This document shows, one piece after another, positions 44,795 through 55,729 of a stretch of 64,000 bases of DNA. The DNA comes from Volvox africanus (Eukaryota; Chlorophyta; Chlorophyceae; Chlamydomonadales; Volvocaceae): contig BSDZ01000013.1 of NCBI GenBank assembly GCA_030268105.1, positions 3,701,001-3,765,000 of the forward strand, read 5' to 3'. The notes under the pieces are model-generated. The model was not told where the DNA came from. It searched no databases and saw nothing but the letters and a program-made list of their open reading frames with translations. The translations under genes and the position numbers were made by a program. Position 1 is the first letter of the stretch, and each line of letters begins with the position of its first letter.

Positions 44795-45020
44795 ATATAT
44801 TATATTATATTATATTATATTATATTATATTATATTATATTATATTATATTATATTATATTATATTATATTATATTATATTATATTATATTATATTATAT
44901 TATATTATATTATATTATATTATATTATATTATATTATATTATATTATATTATATTATATTATATTATATTATATTATATTATATTATATTATATTATAT
45001 TATATTATATTATATTATAT
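44795..45020. repeat. (ATATT)n array, right
   Basis: About 45 copies, with the same unit and orientation as the left array. It separates the bacterial-like DNA from host intron and exon sequence. Confidence 0.97.
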
Positions 45021-45104
45021 ATATTGCTTGTATAAACAAATACGTGTCTCGTACAGAGCGTCTTATTTACACACACACATCTATGTGTTGCATCCAGGTT
45101 GCAG

Positions 45105-45392
45105 GTGCCGACTGTGTCTCAGAATACAACCGGAGGGGTAACAAGTTGACAATTACTATAAACGGATTCTCATTTAACACCACAATCACTCCGGCTCAGT
45201 TCAGCGGTACGGCTTGCGGCCTGCTGACGGTTAAGCGCATCAGCGACTTCATCAACACCATCCCGAGTGATGGTATGTACGTATGTCTGCCTCTGGAGCA
45301 AATGCAACAGACCCTCCACCCTGTGTGCCGGTCCCACCTGCGTGTACCAGCTAAGCGATGACACGGGGTGCTGCCCCACTTCAGAATGCTGA
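45105..45392 (+). CDS. Pherophorin-like gene, last exon (second half of C-terminal domain)
   Basis: It continues the domain after the intron: ADCVSEYNRRGNKLTITING, FSFNTTITPAQFSG, LLTVKRISDFINT, DGMYVCLPLEQMQ. The expected ending TLCAGPTCVYQLSDDTGCCP then TSEC and TGA (45390-45392) is present but lies one frame over: the main frame instead ends at TGA 45359-45361. A single inserted base (or two-base loss) near 45309-45315 would explain it. A 34-nt intron (GTACGT...CAACAG) also fits the phase but is implausibly short. A TGTAA poly(A) signal lies at 45404-45408, 12 bases after the stop. Confidence 0.8.
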
Positions 45393-45403
45393 TGGGAATG
45401 ACG

Positions 45404-45408
45404 TGTAA
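45404..45408 (+). terminator. TGTAA polyadenylation signal of the pherophorin-like gene
   Basis: TGTAA is the usual volvocine poly(A) signal and follows the inferred stop codon closely. Confidence 0.55.
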
Positions 45409-45764
45409 GGTGATGGTCTGCTGCTGAGTTATGGGCGCGGTGCATACGTGTGACCGGATAGATGAACAAATATTTGCCCATGTATTTCGTTGTATCTGCA
45501 ATTGGCGGTTCGCGTATCTGTTCTATATTTGTACGTGCGTGTAAGCGGGCAGGTATAAGGTGCCATGCCTGCGTGCGTCTGTCAATAATTACATGATGAG
45601 CTAAACCATATTGATGATATGCTCACGCCTTTAGTATGTTGGTGGTCGTCCATCTTCCAGCTATTCATCACACAACACAACACAAATGAGAAGGATTGAC
45701 TTCTCTTCCTAGCGGCAGTAGGATGCCGCTGCTTGCGCCCAATGCGACTACCATACATGCAGAG

Positions 45765-46181
45765 TGTTGTATTACGCTTCGATTATCGTCAATATGTTGG
45801 TCGATGCGACCTAACAAGACGATCAGCGAACGTAATTAATGTATTCATATTCAAAAATATATATTGTTCTGCATATCTAGAGTTAATCATACTTGCGGAT
45901 CAACGATCTGGTGTCAGTGTACCGCATATCGGTATTGCGAGTAGAACAAATTTGCAAAACATTAGCCGGCTGGATGATGATCACTTGTCAACGGTTATGA
46001 TAGCCGAATGTACCGCATCATGTCTAATTGGCTGTAAGTTGTAACCTTTTTGCTCTGCAGTCTTCCGCTGCCCCTGAGATCGCGTCCAAATGCGTTCGCC
46101 TGTCTTGTGAGCATTTCGGCACTTGGCACTTAACGTCCAGACGTGCAGATAAGTGCATGAGCAGCGATGAGGGATACAACA
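45765..46181 (+). repeat. Short solo LTR (417 bp)
   Basis: It runs TGTTGTATTACGC...GGATACAACA. Flanks CAGAG (45760-45764) and AAGAG (46182-46186) match in four of five bases. It shares with the large LTRs the TGTAAGTT, AGTCTTCCGCTG and CCAGACGTGCAGAT blocks near its right end but is half their length. Confidence 0.82.
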
Positions 46182-46186
46182 AAGAG

Positions 46187-47901
46187 TAAAATAATGTCGT
46201 ACATTGCTCTCGCCTAAACATAAGCCGCTCGCTTAAGAAAAAAACGGGCTTTGTTTACTCCTTTGTTTTCAATTTTGTATTTCCGAATTATGTAGTTTTA
46301 AACGTGTAATGAAGGGTCTCTACTAACTCAATGGCTGGTAACGAGCATCCGTTAGATAACTCTTTGTTCGTTCCACGTATACGTAATATGATGAAGCACC
46401 GCACACATAATATATATACTATATATTATATTACGCACGGCCACAGCCCAGGTTTGCTTCCTGAGCTGTGCAAGAGTCCCTTGGCATCTCTGGCTTGCTC
46501 AACAGGCAGGCAGGGCAGGGATGCACGCCGGCGTTGGTTGGCCTCAAGACATCGATCCGTCTGAGAGCTAACCGGAGGTCTATCGACGTAGGGCGGAACA
46601 AAGGCGCATTGTGGGGTCGAGCTTTAGGAAAGCGGTGGTGGCTGTTGGAACGGTGAATACACTTATTTCTCCTGTTGTAGTAGTCGTACACGTATGGCAA
46701 CACACTTCCACGGTTTAAGGGTGCAGAAACAACATGGCAGGATCTTGAAAGGCCTTTGTGGCTCTCAACTACCACATCTGTTGCCATATAAACCAGGGTT
46801 AAAACTTATCCCTGACGTACCCTTGAAACACCAACCGCGGACATTTGGATGGCAATGCATAGCTACCGGTGATGCCGTGTATATCACTCACAGTTACGAG
46901 CGACCTGCCTATTGATCTAGGCACAACCTGCCAATTTTAAACCTGCCTAGATAGGGTATGCACAGGGTACATATGAAGCGTCGGGTAAATAACTCATTTC
47001 CTTGGACCTGTAAATAAAGGTAGGTGGGCATCGATTTCCATAACTGTATGTGCAGGCCACTTTTTTCAGCAGACGGCGGGGTTTGATGGTGAGTGGTTTG
47101 CTGGGCGAGTCACGCATGTTGTATTTCTGTTGTGTCCGCCTACAAAGGCCCAATCGGAAGATGACCATACGTGGTCCATCCTGGACACTACCCGTAGATA
47201 TCTCAGACATCACATACCCTTAAATACTACTTCCAGTGGCTCCAGACCTGCAACTACAACCACCCCTAGAGCACAGCACACGGCTAAGTACTCGCATGGG
47301 TTGCCGAGATGAGCAACGAAGAAATAAGTCCAAGCCAAATGAAACCTGCCTGCTGGTGGCAAATGATACGTGACCTCTGACGTGGGCAGTCACGCAGGAT
47401 ACCGAGCTATATAAATCATCGGTCATATCATCACAAGTTGGGTTCACGCAGTGTGTGTGACGTATCTGTGAGGCAGGATGAACGAGGTATAGTTTGCTCG
47501 TCAAGCACAGATATCAAGCAAGTTAGCCACCATAACTCATAACTCAGGACCAGAGCTATTCATCCACAAGTTGTAAATCAGACCATCCAGGCACGCAGGC
47601 TTCCCAAGTACGTAGCCATCTGCTGCCAGAAGCGCAACTCTTAACAGCAGCGGCGTACCGTACTGCTCTATCTCGTGGGGCCCATCTGTCCTGCCATGGC
47701 ATGGCATGGACGACGACGCGCTCTAGCAGGGAGTTTTAATTCCACATCAACGATTTTATGCACGACATCTCTTCAAACGACACATCAACAGTGCAGTCTG
47801 ATGACGGAGGTCCCTCCCGTCCCTGGCCAGGTCCTTTTTGATATATATATATATATATGGTTATATATTAGGGTTTATAAAGCCCTAAGCTATATATTAT
47901 G
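46187..47901. other. Intergenic; nothing recognised
   Basis: Short open frames on both strands carry no recognisable domains or codon-style continuity. An inverted AT/AGGG motif lies near 47860-47900. Confidence 0.4.
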
Positions 47902-48275
47902 GTGTTCAGGCACGACTGTTATGGCACGACTAATATGCCCCTGGAGTTCCAGGTTCTACCACGACCAAGAGCGGGCCAAAGACCCTAAAGTTAAGGGCAG
48001 GGTGCCCCCATGTCGATGGACGGTGACGACCCCAATTAAAGTGACCTGCGAGCTGACCAGTAGCGGAGTTGACGCCTTAGTTGCGAGCTGACCAGTAGCG
48101 GAGTTGACGCCTTAGTTGATTCGGCAGATTCCGCTGGATGCTGGTGGTGGGTGCTGAACCTGGGAAAACCACTGATTTCGGAGACGTCGGCATGGGAGAC
48201 TGGATTAGGGTGCCCCGAAACACCGGGGAAGGTAGGGACTGCCAGGTTAGTGTGTACCCCCCTATCCTACACACA
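47902..48275 (+). repeat. SINE-like dispersed repeat, copy 3, with an internal 35-bp tandem duplication
   Basis: It is oriented opposite to copies 1 and 2: it starts GTGTTCAGGCACGACTG and ends CCCCCCTATCCTACACACAC. The unit GCGAGCTGACCAGTAGCGGA... (35 bp) occurs twice in tandem, at 48048-48082 and 48083-48117. It is otherwise nearly identical to copies 1 and 2 apart from a short deletion near the tail. Confidence 0.75.
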
Positions 48276-48277
48276 CA

Positions 48278-48353
48278 TATATATAGGGTTTTAGGGTTTA
48301 TATATGTAACGGGTTAGGTATATATATATATAAACCCTAAAACCCTATATATA
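48278..48353. repeat. Inverted repeat with telomere-like AGGGTTTTAGGGTTT arms
   Basis: Left arm near 48278-48305 and right arm near 48325-48353 are reverse complements of about 27 bp, containing TAGGGTTTTAGGGTTTATAT and its complement. The loop is roughly 20 nt. Confidence 0.8.
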
Positions 48354-48369
48354 CATATATATATGTGTG

Positions 48370-49950
48370 TGTGTAGGTGAGCGCCATGCAAGCTGAAAGG
48401 GCACTCAACCTAGGAACCACTCTGTTTGTAAGGCAAGTCTACAGCTTATTTGTTGATTCCCCTGCCTGCTCATAAGATGTCGAATCCTAACCTGACACCA
48501 TCTCTGACAAACCTGGCATATTTAGCTTCATTGCATGTCGCTACATGTTAAACATAGGCGTACGTGGACAGACAGGATATCATAAATCAAAAACAATCAT
48601 GTGACACGTGCATGTGTAACTCTATCTGTCGTTTAAAACGTCATGTCAAGCTGAGGCATTACCGGGGCTCCGCTTGAGTTGGGTCGGGTCCGGTGGGGTT
48701 GGGTCAGGTCGGAAGGGTGTCCCCCGGCGTGGTTGCTTCGCCCAGTAGTATTGAGGTGTGAAATATATTTTAGGTGTTACACTGTGGGCGACTTGCCCTA
48801 AAAAGGCAAGCACGGGGGGCCCTGACCAGGCCAAACCGCAGCGCAGGGGGGAAAGGCACGGCTTAGTCTCCCATATATCACGTTTAACTATCATACAAAG
48901 CAGCAATAATACTTTCGTCTATCTCACGGAGAGAGAGGCAGGTTATTACAGCGGCTCAAAGCCTAAGTCCCTGCATGCCAGACAACAGCTATTTTTTCCC
49001 TATCTAGCATCTCCCAGAAGCACTATCGGGTGTATCTTCTTATCAGGCGGTGCTGCTGTTCCCTTTCAAACAAATCGCATTGTATAGTTGTGATGGCATA
49101 TTATGGTAACAAGGAGCAAAAATCAGCATTCATTACAATCTTGGGAGGTAATCTGCAGCGCTCTAACCTCTCCTCCCTTCACCCTGAAGCCATAAACACG
49201 TGGGAGAAACAAATTGTAGTTTGACCGAATGGATGGGCGGCGGGCGGCACCTGAAGACATCGCGCCAGCACAGATCGTCATTACAGCAGCGCAAATAGAC
49301 CTATGCGTCCCCAGACGCATTGCTTAGAGCACGGATGAATTGCTTTCCTATTTTCTCTCCGTCTTTCCCTTACTTAACCCCCCCCCTCACCTCACCCTCA
49401 CCCCCAAAACATAATCCCACGCTTCGCATATCGCACCCCTGCGCCACCCTCAATTCACAATCCATCACGGCCGCAAGAACATGGCCCTCGGCGCTTTTGA
49501 AGAAATCTTGATTGCTAGTTAAACTGACCACAAGTTGTGTGTTCGCGTATATAAACCAGAAACATACGTCTAATTTGGTCGATACCCTTGTTGCTATTAA
49601 GTGGGGTTTCACCCCACTCCACCTTAAACTCAGTACATCGCACACCTCGGTAGGTGCCACACCCACACCTCGTGTAAGTTCCGTACATAGTACATCACGT
49701 ACCATTCGTAAGGCTCATTCTCCGTCCTGACACAGCCCGTTCGTCGCCAATGCACTTTATTAATCATGACAGCCCCGGGTCGATCAGGCCTTTCGTTTCC
49801 ATGCTTCTAATCCCACCTCTTGTGCCTCTTCCGTCTGGTCCTCCTTTCTCGAGGAGCTGTGTAGGGACATACTTACATGGCCTCTCCACGAACCGGGCAA
49901 TGATTGAGGCCCCTGATACCAACAGAGACTACTGTGCTGTGAGCAAAGTT
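48370..49950. other. Intergenic; nothing recognised
   Basis: It includes a GGGTTGGGTC-rich stretch near 48675-48710 but no gene I can support. A TTACA near 49869-49874 would serve as a minus-strand TGTAA signal for the protease gene. Confidence 0.4.
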
Positions 49951-49953
49951 CTT

Positions 49954-52900
49954 CTATCGCCTTCCTCTGCCGCTGCTGATGCTGCCGGAGAAGGTACTCA
50001 ACAGCTGCTGGAGGAGCTGCGCAGCCATGCCCCCGCCGCTGTAGCCACCGCTGTAACCGCCGCTGTAACCGTCATATGCTACAACCAGGGGAACAGTCGT
50101 GGGCGCGCGATCCGTAGGCCTACACGACGTCCATCCGGCCCCGTCATACACAACCGAAGGCGTCGCTGACGAGCAGCCTGCGGCGCCGCCGACCACCATA
50201 CAATAGTATAGCGAGTCTCCCGCCGCCAGCCCATGCTGGGCGCAGCCGACCAGCGGCGTGACGGCGGGGCCGCTGCGGCCATCTGGACTGCAGCTGCATG
50301 GGTCCAGGGTGGCAGGTGGTGCGGGGATGGGAGCAGGAGTTGGATTTGCGGCAGATGTGAGGCAGTTGCCATTCCCATCGGGGCAGCGCTTGGTGACGCC
50401 AACCGCCCCTGATACCGCAGGGGCAGAAGGCGATACCGAAGGGAGAGATGAAGCGGGTGCGGGGCTGATTGGCGAGACGGGATTAGTAATGTTGGCCGGA
50501 CTTGGGGGTTGCTTGTCGGTGCAGCCGTAGGGACGCAGCGCGGAAGGGAGGTCGACGCCCTGAGGGAAAGGGGGAAGGGTTGAGAGTGTGGCAGGGGGAA
50601 AAGGGAGAGAGGTTTGGTGGGTAATGACAAGGAGTGGCTTGCTGGGAGGGACATTATGACCGTACGATACGAAATACGGCAATCTTATCCTACCTTACCT
50701 GATTCGAGATCATTAGCGCCACTGCCGTGAGGACTTCTTGGGACAGGTCAGCCGTACATGTGTATTGCGAATTTATAGCAGCCTGGACTTGATTTGTGCT
50801 AGGGAAGCTGGTGACTGCCAACGGCGGCAACTGGTTGGCCTGTACCGCAGGGGCGGGGCCGAAGGTAACAAGAATACACTTGAGGTATTGAACTCCGAAT
50901 TGAGCAAACCCGACTACGGGGGGGGAGAGGCGGAGGGGGAAAGGGCCCGATGTACGACACGATAAGGAGCTCCATGGGACGTTGGGATGATGCCTAACGA
51001 CGACCTTCATGAACGAGGAAGAGCTGTGGAGGATGGAAGGATGCCGCATGAGAGATGCATGTGTGCCCCGCTGGGGCCGCCACGTGCTTGGGTGCAGAGT
51101 CCCTCCGTTGTGGCGATCCCTAATATTGACACGTCGAAACCCCAAAACCTCAATACCTTCAGCCCCAAGCCCCGATCTGACCTGACAGACCCCGCCCGCC
51201 TGGCTCCAACCCCGCCTGGCTCCAACCCCGCCTGGCTCCAACCCCGCCATCAAAGGGGGGTTTAGGTTTGGGTCGCCCCCGGCCCCACTTTCCAAAGCAA
51301 CGCCACATCTTCATCGCCCCGATAAAGGTCCAAACCAGACGCAACACATACCCACAACCCCTCCATCACCACTCCCAACAACACGCCGAGCTGCAACCTC
51401 ACCACCAGATGCCGGTCCACCCAGGCGCGATACTTCGTTAGGTCGGTGTACACCCCTGGCTGGTCCTTCTGTCCGCACCCCCGGCCCCAGGACACCACCC
51501 CCAGGAGCAGGTCGGTTTCGGAGCCCCCTGGAGCGGCCGCCGCTGCAGGGCCCGAGTCCGTGAAGACGTTGGGAGGGGTGCCGGCGGGCAGCAGCAGGGG
51601 TCCCCCCGAGTCTCCCTGGCAGGCGTCCACCCCTCCCTGGATTCTACCTGAGGGCGGGTTTTGTGAGCAGCGGCAGGGAAGTGTGATGAGAAGTGCAGTG
51701 GCGGGGGGCAGGAGCGGGGCCAGGAGCGAGTGCGTATGGACTATTGAAGAAATGAATCAGGAAACAGGAGTGGAATCAGGAACAAGCCTTCAGGAGCCGT
51801 CAGGAGGAAGGGGGGGATCAGCAGGCGAAAAGACGCCCCTCTTACCTGAAAGAGACAATAGGAGGTGTCACGACATAGCTCGGTTCTTTGCATACCTCGT
51901 AAGGTCTCAAGTACTATCTATGTCGTGACATAAGAGGGACAGAAACATAACCTGGTATCGATTCGTCGTCTCATATACCTCAGCCGCAGTGCTTTACCCT
52001 CTTTCCTAGGCCCCACCCTCACCCTGCCCTCCACCTGCCCCAACCTCGCACCCCTTTCCCCCACCCCCACCCCACCCGCATCCCACCCCACCTGCGCAGA
52101 TCTGACGGGTTCCAATGAGACCGTTGTAGGTGTTGTTGCAGGAGGCCATATTTTGCGGAAACACAACGGCTTCCTGAGGGGCGCAGAGTTAGCCGCCCAT
52201 CGAGAGAGAGGGGGGAGGGGGGACGGATAAATCTGGCTGTCTAAGAATACATGATGGTTGTGCACGTGGTAACGTACCACGCTAGAGGGGGTATTACGAG
52301 CATCCTGGTTGCGTGTGGTCCTTCGCACCCATTTCTGTCCAGTTCCGTCTGGTGATATCTAGTTGCCTAAACATGACCTGGTCACCTTCCCTTAAAGAAA
52401 GCTGTCGGTCATCCCTTTAGTATCAGCCAAGGCGGTCGTGTCCTGACGTGGGTATGCCATACCTGGCCGTACAATTAAAGCTCAACCGGTCGCAATCGTT
52501 AGGTGGTATCCATTATCATAGTCGTTTATGATAAAACATATAGCACGTTCGTCACCAATGTAACACTTCTGTTAATCAGCTAGCAGCTCTATTGTGTGGA
52601 GACTCCACATTTCTTCTATACTTCCTTACATGTCGTACACGCCGTACATTCCTTATCTTCCGTATCACCTGCAACGTATTATAGTTTCCGGCGCCCTCTT
52701 GCTTGGCGCCGAAGCCCACCACCACCAGCGGTGTCTGACCGCTCAGCCGCAGTGCACCTGCACGCGCATCCCAGTGCTCATGGTGGTAAAGGCGGCATTA
52801 AACAGCAGCAGATGATGAAAAGATGAAGCAGCCGGATATGCTAATGCACTACTACAGGGTTTGCCGCTGTATTTGCAACCGTGGTGGTGTTTGTCTCCGC

Positions 52901-54655
52901 CCGTTTGTTTCCCCCCTTCCAGAAGGCACGTATCTGTACACCATAGCGGCTACGTGACAAGGACAACGGGGGCGCAATGCTAGCTGCCAGGGCAACCTAG
53001 TGCGTGCCGCGGTCTGATCAGCCGCATTTGGGTCACTTATAACATCGTCAGTGGAGTGCATCCCGGGATCCGGATCCCTGAACCGCGCTCCGTGAGGCCC
53101 TTAACCCCTTGCACCTGACCACCATGCACAGCCCATAGCTCCGAAGCACACACAGCAACGCATACATCGCTACATGTCCCGATGGCCGCCCACCCAGCAG
53201 TGGGTGTGGGGTTGTGAGTGTGGGGTGGTGGGAAAGCACGCTGGTGATAATCCTAAACACAAACGCCTCCGTCTGCCCTTCACAACCTCGTTTAGCAACT
53301 CACCCCTCCCCCTTTTTTGGATAGGTGCGCAGCGCCCTTGGGTACGTATGACCCATGGGTCTGTTGTTCTCCCCCTTCCCCCACCCTAAGGCTATCCTGA
53401 CTCATGCACCTGACGCCAGGGGAATGGTGGGTCTTGAGGAGGGACTGTCCAGAATGCAAAGCGATAGGTCATCCCGGCCTTTACTAAAAGACCAACCGGG
53501 GTGTACGATGCTTGTCGTACATCTGGAGATGGTTGGATAAACAGGAGCAGGAGGGGAGGAGCATGACTGGGGGGATGTAGCCTGGCAGGCAGACAGACAG
53601 ACAGAGAAAGATAGAGATTCATGCTGCAGATCATATCGTGCACCTTACCTTGCCTTCCATGGCCCTGTGTTTCTGTCCTGCCCTGCGTTGCTGTTCTGCC
53701 CTGTCAAGCAGTGTTGTTTCTGTCCTGCTCAAATTTATGAATACAGTACAGCGCGCATGCCCTTCTGGAGGATGGTTGACGCTGGCAACGGAGCGACGAA
53801 CCGACTGTGTGTGCGTGTAGAGCGAGGAGCGGGTGAAGACGGCAAACTGGTACGCAGCTATGCGCTCGAGGGGCGGTCTGAGCGAGTGAAACACAGACGT
53901 CGAAGCGCTTCATGGACTTGAACCGTTGGGTGCCGCCCTCATCCACACGTATCTCATTCAGCACAGTTGCCCACCGCCAACCACGCCGCCATCACCAACC
54001 ATACCCACATACCCACCTCCCTCAGCAACCATACCCACATACCCACCTCCCTCACCAACCAACACCCACATGCTCACCTCCGTACATCATATCCCTGGCT
54101 GTCCGTCTCGTCTGTGAAGTAGAGACCGATGTGGACTGTGGGATACCGCACGGAGCCATCTTGAATGTTCTGGAGACAATGGGCGGCGGTCATCACGACA
54201 GAAGGCCCCACCAAGGACCCGCCGCAAAAGTGCCGCCCGTTGGCGTCGCGAAGAGAGACGATGAAACGGTACCTGCGAGCGCGTGTCCGTTTGTACGCTC
54301 ACAAATCACCTGAGTGTTGTTGTATGATGAGCTCACTGAGCAGCAGTCGGATGCAAGACGCACAATTTGCCGACAAACGTGCGGTCGCAAACGTCTTGGG
54401 AAGGGTCTGCAGCTCTAAGTCTTTGCCTTGTGAGCGTGCGCGGTGAATCCTGTGACCCGTGACACGCGGGCGCTGTTTCCCTGGGGAGGTCCCAATCGTT
54501 CGTCGTGCGCTTGTTGTGTTCTGGGAGTTCTACGACGCATACATGGTACCTCGTGGGAGGGGCATCACCGCCCCCCAGAATCCGGTATGATGATGGCTCA
54601 ACGGCCCCGCGGTGATTCCATGCCCCCGTCGCCAGCCCCGACTGCTGCCGCTGCC

Positions 54656-54699
<44 letters not shown>

Positions 54700-54731
54700 C
54701 GTACACTAATCCCCTCTGTGCCCGAGACCAC
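49954..54731 (-). CDS. Trypsin-like serine protease (S1) gene with C-terminal extension, about eight exons
   Basis: Inferred exons on the minus strand: 54731-54550, 54272-54078, 53522-53410, 52757-52669, 52173-52092, about 51636-51403, 50913-50699, 50559-49954. The mature start [12 protein letters not shown] joins [20 protein letters not shown]. The catalytic triad is His in VVMTAAHC, Asp in [15 protein letters not shown] and Ser in [11 protein letters not shown]. The Asp before AC predicts Arg/Lys specificity. Splice phases agree for exons 1-5; the 5/6 and 6/7 joins are uncertain. Exon 1 has a polyglutamine run ahead of RILGG and no obvious signal peptide. The C-terminal exons ([20 protein letters not shown], a Pro/Ser linker, then [20 protein letters not shown]) form a Cys-containing extension I do not recognise; it could be a separate gene. 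Confidence 0.82.
51183..51247. repeat. 17-bp tandem repeat in protease intron
   Basis: CCCGCCTGGCTCCAACC occurs about three times head to tail. Confidence 0.85.
53985..54075. repeat. About 30-bp minisatellite in protease intron
   Basis: ACCATACCCACATACCCACC plus CTCCCTCA/GCA is repeated about 2.5 times, directly next to the splice donor region of exon 2. Confidence 0.8.
54655..54700. repeat. (GTTGCT)n hexamer repeat, coding polyglutamine on the minus strand
   Basis: About seven units of CAGCAA on the minus strand give a run of Gln upstream of the protease domain. A second CAG-rich tract lies at 54757-54815. Confidence 0.9.
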
Positions 54732-54930
54732 ATTGGCCCTGCGGGCGCAAGAGAGCGGCAGCGGCAGCAGCAGCAGCAGCAGGGGGAAGCAGTCGCAGCA
54801 GCAGTAGCAGCAGCAGCAGCCGAGGCCGGCGGGGACGGTGAGGGTTGGGTCGCTGTCTTCTGTCCCCTTGATATGTATTCGTTATTGCGTTGTTCGAGGC
54901 CCTTCCGGTGAGTGCTGATGGTGTATATAT

Positions 54931-55182
54931 GTGTGGGATAGGCGGGCTTTCCTTCAACCGTGGCCACTACCTGACATCCCTACCCTCCCCTATTGTGTTT
55001 TCGGGACACCCTCATCCGTTCACCCATCTTGACTGCTCCGGAATCAGTGAGTTTCCCGGGTTCAGCACCCAACGCCAGCATCCAATGGAAACTTCCAGAT
55101 CAACGGCGGCCTCAACTTTAATCCTGGTCGGTTTGCAAGTCACAATAACTGGGGTCCTCACCATCCATCAACATTGGGTGCT
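54931..55182 (-). repeat. SINE-like dispersed repeat, copy 4 (diverged)
   Basis: GTGTGGGATAGGCGGGCTTTCC, CCGTGGCCACTACCTGACA, TTCAGCACCCAACGCCAGCA and later blocks align in order with copies 1-3 but with many substitutions. The part corresponding to the GTTCAGGC end is missing. It is an older insertion. Confidence 0.6.
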
Positions 55183-55584
55183 CATCATTGGGGCCTCAAC
55201 AGGTGGAGAAATTTTCATTCTGCTCAATTAGTATCGACTCCGGTACTTCTGTGTGCATATGTCTGTCTGTCCGTCCATCTTTACGTACGTACGTACGTCG
55301 CTATCCGTCTGAATGTCTTTCACAAAGACATTCCTATTTTGGACCTATATCAAGCTCCAAGGATTAAATCTCAGGGGCAAAGAGGACCCCTCCCATTTCC
55401 GGCTGCTTCCTCGCATTCGCTTTCCTTTCCCCCACCCACCTGAACAACCTGCCTTCACTCCTGCTGCTGGGTACCATCTCCCCTCCACACGAGGCAAACA
55501 CGTTTGGCATCCAGCTTAATGTACACACACACACACAGATACACACCGCACGACGGAACCGCAAGACAGTCTTTAAAGACAGTG

Positions 55585-55680
55585 CCCCTGCAGCCACCTC
55601 ACCTGCTCGTGGCAGCCACCTCACCTGCTCGTGGCAACCACCCCACCTGCGCGTGGCAACCACCTCACCTGCGCGTGTCG
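55585..55680. repeat. 22-bp tandem repeat, about four copies
   Basis: GCAGCCACCTCACCTGCTCGTG and variants (GCAACCACCCCACCTGCGCG) repeat about four times. Each unit carries CAGGT on the minus strand, which could mimic splice donors. Confidence 0.8.
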
Positions 55681-55729
55681 GCGTCTTGTCCTCCCAGTAC
55701 TCGCCACCAGCGACTGCCCCGACCCAGAC

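Larger units (their letters stand above)
36074..45104 (+). other. Phase-1 intron of the pherophorin-like gene, 9,031 bp, holding foreign DNA
   Basis: Donor G|GTAAGT (36074) and acceptor GTTGCAG|G (45104/45105) are both consensus. Joining the exons restores codon GGT and the domain order KLHLIIG-ADCVSEYNRRG, matching the continuous pherophorin domain. The intron contains two (ATATT)n arrays and, between them, about 8.4 kb of AT-rich sequence with bacterial gene fragments on both strands. Confidence 0.82.

Noticed and set aside
44789..45361. Open frame running through the (ATATT)n array into the last pherophorin exon
   Set aside because: The ILYY-type repeat peptide is translated microsatellite; the exon has a clear acceptor at 45104.
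53640..53960. Additional protease exon ([19 protein letters not shown])
   Set aside because: The exon at 54078-54272 joins directly to 53410-53522 in phase with normal His-to-Asp spacing, so this stretch is probably intronic.
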